NCBI GenBank assembly: GCA_029339505.1
Contig: JAQISU010000249.1
Coordinates: 248,001-312,000, forward strand
Length of the DNA stretch: 64,000 bases
From: Unio delphinus
Taxonomy: Eukaryota > Mollusca > Bivalvia > Unionida > Unionidae
Direction: 5' to 3'
The number at the start of each line of letters is the position of its first letter. Positions within the stretch are counted from its first letter, which is position 1. Under the pieces are notes generated by a model. That model was not told the origin of the DNA and ran no database searches. It was given only the letters and a program-made list of their open reading frames with translations. Both the position numbers and the translations under genes were made by a program. Below are positions 10,800 to 22,423 of this stretch, one piece after another.

Positions 10800-11424
10800 T
10801 ACAATGGTCCATCACTATAAAGCATATCAATATAACACTGTCTTGGATATAGCACTTTCTTGGATATAACACTGTCTTGGATATAGCACGAGTGTAGTCA
10901 TGGATCCAAAATATACCAGTTAAATTCTATTCTTCCATTTAATGTAATGTATGCCAGTATTAAGTGATTCTGCCATTGTCAGGATACTCTTTCATGACTC
11001 CCATGAAGGAATGTATTGTGACAGACCAGTGTACTATGTATAATGTACCCCAATATAAAGTGACCTAACATACAACATGGCATACTTATATGGCTCCATT
11101 ACACTGTGTTATAGTGAGGTATTATTGCATTATGTATAATGTACTGCAGTATAAGGTGACCTCATAGTATTTTTGTACAGTTTCCTTACACAGTTATGGT
11201 GAGGTAGAACTGTACTGTGCATAATGTATCCCTGTGTATAGTGACCTGACTTATAATGTAATACATTTGCATGTTTCCCTTGAACAGGGTTATTGTGACA
11301 GCCTGCTGTACTTTACTTTAGGGCTACTGAAGTTTAGTGTCATATAGCAAGTATAATGTACCTGAGTACATATATCACAGTACACTTGTAAGGCTCACTA
11401 TAACAGAGTTATTGTGATGGACCA
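10800..11424. repeat. Degenerate 80-90 bp tandem repeat with a 17-bp inner array
   Basis: Loosely repeated phrases TATAATGTACCCCAATATAA, AGTGACCT and GTTATTGTGA recur about every 80-100 bases. At 10832-10888 there is a tighter 17-bp array (TTGGATATAGCACTGTC). It resembles the 85-bp array at 26500-27035 (ATATAAGGTG...), suggesting one dispersed family. Confidence 0.6.
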
Positions 11425-12590
11425 ATGTCTTACTGCAGGGTTATAAAAGCTGAGATCAAATGTAAGGGAATGCTGGGCCATGTCATAGTGTGTGTAGCTA
11501 AACAATTACAAGAGAAAGGTACTACATGTATATGCTTAAATTTAAAATACACATATAAACAATATCTTTTCAAATGTACTACACTGAAAAAAATCACTAA
11601 TTTGTATGGTATGTAAGATACACTAAAATACCTATGAAAAGAATGCAAATACAAGTCTAGAAATGGTCAAATGAGGATTTTCATGAATTCAAATTTTGTT
11701 TTTAGTCTGAAACATATTTAGCAAAAGATAATAAATCCAGTGTTCTGAATTACAGACAAAAACTCATATTTAAAATCAAAATAATTTTAAGAATGAATAA
11801 ATAAATGATTTTCTGTCATTTTCATGCTGCAGAAACAAATCATTAAAATTCTACTGTCGCAAGTCATAACTTGAATGATGTGCTCCAATTTAATGTTATC
11901 CTGATTAGAAATTGAAATTTTGTAAAGTAAATTAATTCTCTTTGAACATTTTACAATAACAAATTTAAATAAAAAATCCATTTTAAGACACCCGTTTTGT
12001 GAAAGAGTTGCATAAATAATTTTTCTATAGGTCAAAAAGTCAAGAACACTGAATTTCATAAAATGTGTTAGTGCTAGAAGACAGGAGGATGCAGATAGAA
12101 AGAGTAGATTGGACAAATGTTGTTTTTTGTGGGATGTTGCTGTCGATGGTTGTCAATATATGTTACAAGCACAGGCATGAGCACTGTATCATTAACCAAA
12201 TGACAAATGACAAGGCTTGTGCTCCCCACCAAAGGCAAACTCGTGTAGATCATGCAAACATGGCCCATATTACACTTGTGCAAATTGATGTCATTCTAAC
12301 TACATATGTATAAATGGATGCTGTTACATAGCATTATCTAAATCTTGTTTGCGAACACTAATGTTAAAGTATTATGTCAAAGTCAGCAGAACAGTCTGAT
12401 CTACTAAAACATTATAATAACTTAGTAGTAAAATTAGTCACATGTTAGCTGTCCTTATACATAAAAACAGCAATAGAAATATGGCTAATCCCCTCAACTG
12501 ACCATAATTACTACTGATGTAAAATTAATAAAATTTTATCTCAAATGATCTTGACCTGTAATGATTGAACCAATAATATTTTGCATAAAC
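11425..12590. other. Gene-free stretch
   Basis: Several 60-110 codon frames exist here on both strands. None shows splice borders, domain motifs or biased composition, so none is annotated. Confidence 0.5.
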
Positions 12591-13300
12591 CAAGTCAAAA
12601 TATAGTCGCCTTGTGGTTTGAAATTGTGATACTCTATTCAGCTGGAGATGTGTGTTTTACGTATGCACATATAAAAAAAAATTATGATTCTGGTGCAAGA
12701 AACCCTGACCTTTAACCCATCAGCTCCAGAATTGACTAGGAGCTGCTCTGATCTAATAAAGTACAGTATGCCTATGAAAATTGCGTCATTTTAAGTTATT
12801 ACTGAAACCAAGAATGCAATTGGACATTCTCTGACCTTGACCACTAATCAATCAACTGTAGACTAATCAGAAGCTGCCCTTCAGCCAGTGTAATGCAAAT
12901 ATGACGGTAATACAAAGTGTGATTAGGACACTTGAGGAAAGTGGACTTACTATGAGGAACCCAAAATAACAATTGTAGATCCTTTGACCTTATCCCTTGA
13001 TTTCTGGTTCTGACAATCAACTGAAAGAAGCCTCTCCCCAAGTGTGGCTTAATGAAAACTTGACTTGTTGTGTCAATACCAAACACATTACTCAGCTCTT
13101 ATGACCTTGACCTTTTACCTCTGCCTTACAATCAACAGGGAACATACATGTCCAACTGTAGTCTACCAATGAAGTTTGATTCAAATCTCTAAGGTAACTT
13201 GACTCATCATACATAAAGGAAATAACATTTTCAGTTCCAGTGACCTTGACTTTGGACCAAGCTTCTGCCGATACCCTTAGATAATGCACATATGATAGTT
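12591..13300. repeat. Dispersed repeat with TGACCTTGACC motifs
   Basis: Four loosely similar segments each contain (T)GACCTTGACC or CTTTGACCTT, followed by CAATCAACTG...AATCAGAAGC. Related phrases occur at 29290-29810 (GTCACTGTGACCT). This looks like an old, multi-copy element without an ORF. Confidence 0.5.
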
Positions 13301-13872
13301 GATGAAAAACAATAGCAAACTAGAAAAACAATAGCAAACTAGAGTTACATTGTGTCAACCATGCCATATATTGACAGAATATAACCTCTGCATTATCAGT
13401 CAAGAGGATTAAAAAATTTAAGTTATTTTTTTGAATTAAAGCAACTACAGTCCTTATCAATATCAGTCAATAATTAATATCAAAAGGAATCAGTAAAATA
13501 ATTAATCATAATACAAGAATAATGTTGGCAGTGAACAACGCATTCATTGTGATGAAAACATAAATCCTCAAATAGTAGCAAAAATTGTACAGCAAAACTT
13601 TCCAAGCAGATTCAGATGTAACTTTACTTAATCACAATCAATGTCAAATCTAAAATTAATAATTTAGGAAAGTGTCCACTATAGTTGACAAAAAAAGGAT
13701 GGAATTTTCTACATATAGATATTTAAAGAAGTAAACAAAGGTTGATCACTGCTAAAATAATGTTTGATTTGCACAGTCTATTAGTGCAAAATTCCATGAC
13801 TATGTGTCAAAGAACACATTCTGTAAATATCAACCAATCACTGTTGACCATTGCATCTTGATAAATATGCAA

Positions 13873-14080
13873 TGAACGAATGAACAAATGAACAAATGAA
13901 TGAACAAACAAATAAACAAACAAAAGAATGAATGAATGAATGAATGAATGAATGAATGAACGAACGAACGAACGAACGAACGAACGAACGAACGAACGAA
14001 CGAACGAACGAACGAACGAACGAACGAACGAACGAACGAACGAACGAACGAATGAATGAATGAATGAATGAATGAATGAA
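13873..14080. repeat. Compound GAAT/GAAC microsatellite
   Basis: GAAT repeats on both sides flank an uninterrupted run of about 23 CGAA units at roughly 13961-14050. The 4-base period gives 12-base cycles, so Ser/Phe/Val/Arg-rich frames stay open on the minus strand. Confidence 0.97.
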
Positions 14081-14502
14081 TTTTGGTTGTCAAAGATGAA
14101 GTGAAATTTCAAATCTTTCTGAATTCCCTGATTTTGGTCTGATGGTAACTGGGTAAACAAAGAAGACATTATTACTTATTTTACATTTCTCAACCTGTCA
14201 CCTTCTTTAAAAACCTATTAGAATTCCCATGTAAGCACTTTAAACTTGTGTATAATCACAGCTGAGACATTCAAAAAGTCCAATGTTACCTAGAGTTATA
14301 AAATACAATAAAACTTACATCTAACTGATAAACTTGAAAATCTTTGCTGTATATTATGACAGACTTTATGATAGGCATATTCTATTAGATACTAATGCAT
14401 TGTTTCATTCATAAATTCTAGTCAAATTGTGATATCTTAGCATCAGCAAAAAAATAATTTAAGGACTAAACTGTCCTGAAATAAGAAATGACTCAGCATA
14501 GA

Positions 14503-15085
14503 AGCTAGTAAGACTATTAATTGATATCATTGTTAATTTAATGCATAATTTATACACAAAAGCTAGTAAAACCATTAATTTATATCATTGTTAATTTAAT
14601 TGCATAATTTATACACAAAAGCTAGTAAAACCATTAATTTATATCATTGTTAATTTAATTGCATAATTTATACACAAAAGCTAGTAAAACCATTAATTTA
14701 TATCATTGTTAATTTAATTGCATAATTTATACACAAAAGCTAGTAAAACCATTAATTTATATCATTGTTAATTTAATTGCATAATTTATACACAAAAGCT
14801 AGTAAAACCATTAATTTATATCATTGTTAATTTAATTGCATAATTTATACACAAAAGCTAGTAAAACCATTAATTTATATCATTGTTAATTTAATTGCAT
14901 AATTTATACACAAAAGCTAGTAAAACCATTAATTTATATCATTGTTAATTTAATTGCATAATTATACACAAAAGCTAGTAAAACCATTAATTTATATCAT
15001 TGTTAATTTAATTGCATAATTTATACACAAAAGCTAGTAAAACCATTAATTTATATCATTGTTAATTTAACTGCATAATTTACAC
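14503..15085. repeat. 59-bp minisatellite, about 10 units
   Basis: Nearly identical AT-rich units beginning AAAAGCTAGTAAAACCATTA and ending GCATAATTTATACAC. Units differ by one or two bases or a single-base deletion, so homogenisation is recent. Confidence 0.97.
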
Positions 15086-15119
15086 GATGATTTATAATTG
15101 GATCTTACTGATATAACCA

Positions 15120-15660
15120 TCTTGTAAATATTTTTAGTTAATGATGTCATATCATGTCATTATATCATAAAATTTATGTCTTGCTGTCATATCTTATGTT
15201 GTGCTTTCACATCCATCATGTCATGATGTCACATCAATCTTATCTTGATGTCATATATATCATATCATGTCGTATTCATCATGTCATGATGTCATATCCA
15301 TAATATCATATCTTGATGTCATATACATCATATCATGTCATAATGTCATATACATCATATCATGTCATGTCATATACATCATATCATGTCATAATGTCAT
15401 ATACATCATATCATGTCATAATGTCATATACATCATATCATGTCAAAATGTCATATATATCATATCATGTCATAATGTCATATATATCATATCATGTCAT
15501 AATGTCATATACATCATATCATGTCATAATGTCATATACATCATATCATGTCATAATGTCATAAAGTCATATCCTAGATATCATGTCACAATGTCATAAA
15601 CATCATATGTCATATTATATCATTTATGATGTCATATCAATCATGCCATGATGTTATATC
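15120..15660. repeat. 27-bp minisatellite rich in ATCATGTCAT
   Basis: About 14-18 units of CATCATATCATGTCATAATG plus TCATATA, degenerate at both edges. The 9-codon period explains the repetitive ORFs. The unit itself contains shorter TCATA/TGTCA repeats. Confidence 0.95.
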
Positions 15661-16489
15661 AATTATCTAATAGACATAATCATAAACCTGTCTTCAGAAA
15701 AATAATGAAATTATGTTATAAAATGCATCTGAAGTTTAAAAACAATATATAAAAATTTCTTTATGACTTTACACTCTCTTAGGACAAATGATACTATTTG
15801 ATAAATGTGAATTTGTTGCAATGATTATTTTATTAATTATCCAAATTTATCAAGATCTACATATGAATTATTATAGTATTATTACAGTCTAAATAATTCA
15901 TGAGGAATTCATTTTAATTTTGTATTTACATCAAATGCACATGTTCTCAAGCACTACTTAAAATTAGGTATAATTAGCAAATCAAATAGCAAATTATTGT
16001 AAAAATTACACACTTAATAAATCAGATGAAATGAATATTAAGGCAATGTTTTACATAAAACAAATTAATGGACATAAATAAAAAATATTGATTAAATTTT
16101 ATGAAAGAGTTTTCCTAATTTATATCAAAGTATGATGACAATTTACCTAAATAAACTATAGTAATGATTAAGTACATAACATTAGGACGATCTAAATTGG
16201 TTTTTTTAGAATGACAGTTTAAGTGCTTGAAAATCAAAGCCAAAATATGTTCTTAAGTTATTTAAGTTTTATGTTTGATCAATTGTTTATCAGGCTATGA
16301 ATAGAGAGAAATGTCTATGAACAAATATTCCATTATAAAACATGCATATACAATTAATGAGTCAAATTAAATATAAAGATTAATTTGCAAACTAATTGAT
16401 GCTTTCTACAAAATAAATTCACCTATCCAATTTTGACCTAATAATTCAACAATGGACATGAAGGTTAAATTCAAATACTTGTGAAAACA
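15661..16489. other. Very AT-rich gene-free stretch
   Basis: No coding or repeat structure seen beyond simple AT richness. Confidence 0.5.
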
Positions 16490-16622
16490 CGTACAATTCT
16501 GTTTTTGGCTTAAAAACATGTACAATTCTGTTTTTGGCTTAAAAACATGTACAATTCTGTTTTTGGCTTAAAAACATGTACAATTCTGTTTTTGGCTTAA
16601 AAACATGTACAATTCTGTTTAT
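16490..16622. repeat. 29-bp tandem repeat, about 4.5 copies
   Basis: Nearly exact units of AACATGTACAATTCTGTTTT plus TGGCTTAAA, abutting the MITE at 16623. Confidence 0.95.
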
Positions 16623-16777
16623 AAGTCCAACTGCAAACTACAAAGACCCTGATCTGCATAAATTCCCATCACAATGTAGGTCACGCATTTTTGTTAGTAC
16701 TAATCCGCAGAACAAGAACATAGACCCTGATCTGCTGTTTACAGTTGGGTTTGACTTTTATATATATATATATATTT
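16623..16777. mobile_element. Fold-back MITE, copy B, right end replaced by TA repeat
   Basis: ATAAGTCCAACTGCAAACTA with GACCCTGATCTGC at the left, and GACCCTGATCTGCTGTTTAC with AGTTGGGTTTGACTTTTATA at the right, form the inverted arms. Instead of the usual right terminus there is a TA run (16759-16775), and the LTR element starts directly after it. Confidence 0.75.
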
Positions 16778-17400
16778 TGTAATAAATTTGGAGTAAGTGT
16801 TAGTGAATTTGAACCATGCTTGGGTCGTTAGTAGTGATTTTGGGTACAAGCCGAATGACTGTCCCTGTAGTAACATAGTCCATATTAAAATTCAGTGGTG
16901 TATACAAGTAGTGTGATTGAAAAGGCAGCATTTATGGTTGGAAATCAGTAAATTATAGAATGGAATCAATAAGTTGGAACTTGGTAGGTACCGTTTATGT
17001 GGCCATAGTGGAAAATTGGCGTATGTATATGAGTGTGATACGCCGGAAATTCTGTGGATGGACTGGCCTAGGGTCGCGCAGTTAAATATTTCCCAGTTAG
17101 TAAGGGAATACTGGTGTAATTTCTATGGCATGACAAGCTATCGGTACGGAAAACGGATGATAATGAAGAAAAACCATGTAAAGGTGCAGTTAATGGACGT
17201 TTGGGCAAGTTGTCTCCTCTGGGTCGCCCATTGATTACAGCAAAGATTAATAATTATAGCAGACACGTCTTTCTTTCCATTTTACAACTCAAGTTGTATG
17301 GAAGTCTTTGGAAATTTGGGGAAAACATATGACTTCCAGCGTGACTCGCGCCAGGGTTTTGACACCGCTTGGTCAAGTGAATACCCCTGTGCTTGTAACA
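16778..17400 (+). repeat. LTR 1 (623 bp)
   Basis: Starts TGTAATAAATTTGGAGTAAG and ends CCTGTGCTTGTAACA. It contains an 86-codon open frame (16974-17234, TTG start) shared by all three copies; no family is recognised and coding is doubtful. Differs from LTR 2 at 16827 (G versus A) and 17370 (T versus C). Confidence 0.9.
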
Positions 17401-17411
17401 AGAAAAATTTC

Positions 17412-17429
17412 TGGTGACAGCGTTTTGGG
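17412..17429 (+). other. Candidate primer-binding site
   Basis: TGGTGACAGCGTTTTGGG lies 11 bases after the end of LTR 1; the same sequence follows LTR 2 at 20235. A TGG start suits the 3' CCA end of a tRNA. The 11-base gap is longer than usual, and I have not matched it to a specific tRNA. Confidence 0.5.
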
Positions 17430-19563
17430 ATATGTGTGAATAGTTCTGTCATGGTTTGCAATTTATTCAGAGTTATTATGTGTGAAACTGACTATTGCTT
17501 TGCATTTGGAAAGAAAGAGGAAAGAAATATTATGGCTAGTGCGACTTTAACTTCGTTTATTGAGATTTCGCGACATTTGGTCTGCGAGAGTAGATATATG
17601 CATTTGCTGCTGAGAAGGATTTTTAAGAGGAGTACTATGTTCAAGCAGGATGGAGTGATTTATCCAGGATATAATACAGCGATGGCAAGAATTGTATTGG
17701 TGTAGGTCGCGCAGATTGCGAGATCTAAGTCAGTTGGAGGTAAGAGCGTGAGACAGTGCACACGCGGTTTTGCATTTCTCCTCGACACGTGGGGGTTAAA
17801 ACAGGGCCAAGTGATACTTTTTGTTCTTTTTACAGTCTGGAATTGCTAAAATGTGGACGACAATCATTGGCCACGGAATTGTAACATGCTGGAATGACGA
17901 AAATGTCTGTAATTGTTTTGTTTTTGTACAAACTGATAGGAACCGCTAATGAATGGGTTTGACAACACCCCCCCCCCCGTGCTGTGTTTAATTGAGGATT
18001 TTGGTTTTTATAACATCAGTAACAACAACAACAACAAAAACAACAATAAGAACAACATACATAAATTTGATATAAGCGTCATACACCGGTAGAAGTGGCA
18101 AATAAAAGTTTTGAATGGGTGGGTAATAATTTTTCCCCGTAATTATTACATGGATGGGTTGAGACATATTGTCTACGGGTGACAATTAAAAGCCGCGCAG
18201 TTACAATTAAATCAGAATGCGCCCAAAGGCTATGTAAATAATTTGATTATTGGTGTGATTATTTGTTTTATATTTTTAAATTCTGTAACGACAGATGTCG
18301 GTCTTGATTGGGGTTTTATTATTGTATGTATTAGTTTTATAATTTGCAATCATGTGGTGTTAGAGCAGAAAAGTTCTAGAAGTTGTTGCTGCATGAGACC
18401 AGGTGGTAAATTAAGTCTAGTTGTTTGAATTGTGCTTGGAGTTAAACATGGCTGAATTGAAAGAAAATAAGGGTATTATGTATGGGTGTTTGGAGGCTGG
18501 TGGACTATTTGTTTATTTTTATTTTTGTGTTGCTGTAGGGTACGGTTAAGTGGTGAAAAGATGATTGAAAAGGCAGTGTCAAGTCTAGCGTTCTGTTGGT
18601 GACAATAGGGTCGTGCCAGATGGGCGTTGAAGTCATGGTTGACTTATTTTTGAGGTTCTTAAGAGGTCGTGTTTCATTTGAAGAACGCATTCTCTAACCT
18701 CGTGGGGTAGTACAGGACGGAACCTGTATTTTGTTTGTCATTGAACTGTTAGCGACTTGCCAGTTGAGAATTGATTTATACAGAGCACATTAAGAAGGAA
18801 GAAAGAAATCGTCTACACGCATCTTCATGATCATATATGGTTCAGCGAGGTTTTCATCATGCATAGTTTGACTTGTCTGCATGAATGGAATGGTGTCAAT
18901 TTGGAAAACTGAAGGACAGTTCAAAGCACGTGGTAGTTATGTAGCAGCATGAAGAAATTGTAGTGCACACCACAATTATAGTTGAATCGTGATGTGATGG
19001 TGTTCCAAACTTTAGCGTTTGGGGATAGGTTTTCTTAGGGATTTAGGTAACAACTGGTGTGGAATTTGTAGTGAATTAACAGTGAAAGAAACAAATAGGA
19101 TCGTCTGGCACAGACTGAGTTGAAAAATATTTGGGCATTGAAGTCATGGTTGACTTGTTGGAGGTTAGTAAGAGAAGGTGTCTCTGAAGAACGCTAACCT
19201 CGTGATGTGTACAGGTGTACCAAGGTCTATTAGGAGAACGTGTGTCCTGGTGGAAACTCAATCTCCAGACCAGAGTTTTAATGTAAAGAGGAATGGTTCT
19301 GGTTGCATTTGATGTCTGTTGTTAGAGACCTATGCTTAGACAAGTCAATTTCGAGGAAGTCGTGAGGGAGTTTGAACCCGACTAAGTGGTTGAAACATTA
19401 TTTCATCTTGGATTCAACTTGTTTAGATTTGGATAGTTTATGTTGTTGTATATAATCATATTGGTAATCGTTTATCGGGTGTGGGGTTAAATTTAGAAAA
19501 AAAAAAAAAAAAAAAAAAAATACTTCAAATTGTGATTTAGATCACAGAAATGTGACGTTTGTG

Positions 19564-19580
19564 TCACTCGGGACGAGTGA
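19564..19580 (+). other. Hairpin upstream of the polypurine tract
   Basis: TCACTCG and CGAGTGA form a perfect 7-bp stem with a GGA loop, about 7 bases before the AAAGGCGGGGG tract. The same structure precedes LTR 3 at 22387-22403. Confidence 0.7.
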
Positions 19581-19586
19581 TCTTTT

Positions 19587-19600
19587 AAAGGCGGGGGTAA
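19587..19600 (+). other. Polypurine tract before LTR 2
   Basis: AAAGGCGGGGGTAA directly abuts the TGT of LTR 2. It is the plus-strand priming site expected for LTR elements. It is repeated at 22410-22423 before LTR 3. Confidence 0.75.
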
Positions 19601-20223
19601 TGTAATAAATTTGGAGTAAGTGTTAGTGAATTTGAACCATGCTTGGGTCATTAGTAGTGATTTTGGGTACAAGCCGAATGACTGTCCCTGTAGTAACATA
19701 GTCCATATTAAAATTCAGTGGTGTATACAAGTAGTGTGATTGAAAAGGCAGCATTTATGGTTGGAAATCAGTAAATTATAGAATGGAATCAATAAGTTGG
19801 AACTTGGTAGGTACCGTTTATGTGGCCATAGTGGAAAATTGGCGTATGTATATGAGTGTGATACGCCGGAAATTCTGTGGATGGACTGGCCTAGGGTCGC
19901 GCAGTTAAATATTTCCCAGTTAGTAAGGGAATACTGGTGTAATTTCTATGGCATGACAAGCTATCGGTACGGAAAACGGATGATAATGAAGAAAAACCAT
20001 GTAAAGGTGCAGTTAATGGACGTTTGGGCAAGTTGTCTCCTCTGGGTCGCCCATTGATTACAGCAAAGATTAATAATTATAGCAGACACGTCTTTCTTTC
20101 CATTTTACAACTCAAGTTGTATGGAAGTCTTTGGAAATTTGGGGAAAACATATGACTTCCAGCGTGACTCGCGCCAGGGTTTTGACACCGCTCGGTCAAG
20201 TGAATACCCCTGTGCTTGTAACA
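19601..20223 (+). repeat. LTR 2 (623 bp)
   Basis: A middle LTR shared by both internal regions. Differs from LTR 3 at 19650 (A versus G) and 20190 (G versus A). Confidence 0.9.
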
Positions 20224-22423
20224 AGAAAAATTTCTGGTGACAGCGTTTTGGGATATGTGTGAATAGTTCTGTCATGGTTTGCAATTTATTCAGAGTTATT
20301 ATGTGTGAAACTGACTATTGCTTCGCATTTGGAAAGAAAGAGGAAAGAAATATTATGGCTAGTGCGACTTTAACTTCGTTTATTGAGATTTCGCGACATT
20401 TGGTCTGCGAGAGTAGATATATGCATTTGCTGCTGAGAAGGATTTTTAAGAGGAGTACTATGTTCAAGCAGGATGGAGTGATTTATCCAGGATATAATAC
20501 AGCGATGGCAAGAATTGTATTGGTGTAGGTCGCGCAGATTGCGAGATCTAAGTCAGTTGGAGGTAAGAGCGTGAGACAGTGCACACGCGGTTTTGCATTT
20601 CTCCTCGACACGTGGGGGTTAAAACAGGGCCAAGTGATACTTTTTGTTCTTTTTACAGTCTGGAATTGCTAAAATGTGGACGACAATAATTGGCCACGGA
20701 ATTGTAACATGCTGGAGTGACGAAAATGTCTGTAATTGTTTTGTTTTTGTACAAACTGATAGGAACCGCTAATGAATGGGTTTGACAACACCCCCCCCCC
20801 CCGTGCTGTGTTTAATTGAGGATTTTGGTTTTTATAACATCAGTAACAACAACAACAACAAAAACAACAATAAGAACAACATACATAAATTTGATATAAG
20901 CGTCATACACCGGTAGAAGTGGCAAATAAAAGTTTTGAATGGGTGGGTAATAATTTTTCCCCGTAATTATTACATGGATGGGTTGAGACATATTGTCTAC
21001 GGGTGACAATTAAAAGCCGCGCAGTTACAATTAAATCAGAATGCGCCCAAAGGCTATGTAAATAATTTGATTATTGGTGTGATTATTTGTTTTATATTTT
21101 TAAATTCTGTAACGACAGATGTCGGTCTTGATTGGGGTTTTATTATTGTATGTATTAGTTTTATAATTTGCAATCATGTGGTGTTAGAGCAGAAAAGTTC
21201 TAGAAGTTGTTGCTGCATGAGACCAGGTGGTAAATTAAGTCTAGTTGTTTGAATTGTGCTTGGAGTTAAACATGGCTGAATTGAAAGAAAATAAGGGTAT
21301 TATGTATGGGTGTTTGGAGGCTGGTGGACTATTTGTTTATTTTTATTTTTGTGTTGCTGTAGGGTACGGTTAAGTGGTGAAAAGATGATTGAAAAGGCAG
21401 TGTCAAGTCTAGCGTTCTGTTGGTGACAATAGGGTCGCGCCAGATGGGCGTTGAAGTCATGGTTGACTTATTTTTGAGGTTCTTAAGAGGTCGTGTTTCA
21501 TTTGAAGAACACATTCTCTAACCTCGTGGGGTAGTACAGGACGGAACCTGTATTTTGTTTGTCATTGAACTGTTAGCGACTTGCCAGTTGAGAATTGATT
21601 TATACAGAGCACATTAAGAAGGAAGAAAGAAATCGTCTACACGCATCTTCATGATCATATATGGTTCAGCGAGGTTTTCATCATGCATAGTTTGACTTGT
21701 CTGCATGAATGGAATGGTGTCAATTTGGAAAACTGAAGGACAGTTCAAAGCACGTGGTAGTTATGTAGCAGCATGAAGAAATTGTAGTGCACACCACAAT
21801 TATAGTTGAATCGTGATGTGATGGTGTTCCAAACTTTAGCGTTTGGGGATAGGTTTTCTTAGGGATTTAGGTAACAACTGGTGTGGAATTTGTAGTGAAT
21901 TAACCGTGAAAGAAACAAATAGGATCGTCTGGCACAGACTGAGTTGAAAAATATTTGGGCATTGAAGTCATGGTTGACTTGTTGGAGGTTAGTAAAAGGT
22001 GTCTCTGAAGAACGCTAACCTCGTGATGTGTACAGGTGTACCAAGGTCTATTAGGAGAACGTGTGTCCTGGTGGAAACGCAATCTCCAGACCAGAGTTTT
22101 AATGTAAAGAGGAATGGTTCTGGTTGCATTTGATGTCTGTTGTTAGAGACCTATGCTTAGACAAGTCAATTTCGAGGAAGTCGTGAGGGAGTTTGAACCC
22201 GACTAAGTGGTTGAAACATTATTTCATCTTGGATTCAACTTGTTTAGATTTGGATAGTTTATGTTGTTGTATATAATCATATTGGTAATCGTTTATCGGG
22301 TGTGGGGTTAAATTTAGAAAAAAAAAAAAAAAAAAAAAAAAAATACTTCAAATTGTGATTTAGATCACAGAAATGTGACGTTTGTGTCACTCGGGACGAG
22401 TGATCTTTTAAAGGCGGGGGTAA
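20224..22423 (+). other. Internal region 2 of the LTR element
   Basis: Same length as internal region 1, with scattered differences. These include a T/C change in GCTTTGCAT, a GTCGTGCC/GTCGCGCC change, a three-base deletion in GTAAGAGAAGGTG, and poly(C) and poly(A) length changes. I count roughly eight to ten substitutions by eye in 2.2 kb. Confidence 0.8.

Larger units (their letters stand above)
17401..19600 (+). other. Internal region 1 of the LTR element
   Basis: 2200 bp with no retroviral-type domain. The longest frame is 17436-17705 (89 codons with a GTG start, or from the ATG at 17451). It begins where gag would begin, but I recognise nothing in it. A poly(C) run, an AAC-repeat tract (about 18020-18048), a duplicated TTGAAGTCATGGTTGACTT motif (about 18628 and 19138) and a poly(A) run (19497-19520) are the visible landmarks. 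Confidence 0.8.

Noticed and set aside
13807..14169. Ser/Phe/Val/Arg and Ser/Phe/Ile/His repeat frames
   Set aside because: Translation of a tetranucleotide microsatellite.
16974..17234. 86-codon frame conserved in all three LTR copies
   Set aside because: Conservation is explained by the near-identity of the LTRs; it has only a TTG start and no recognised family, so I mention it but do not call a gene.
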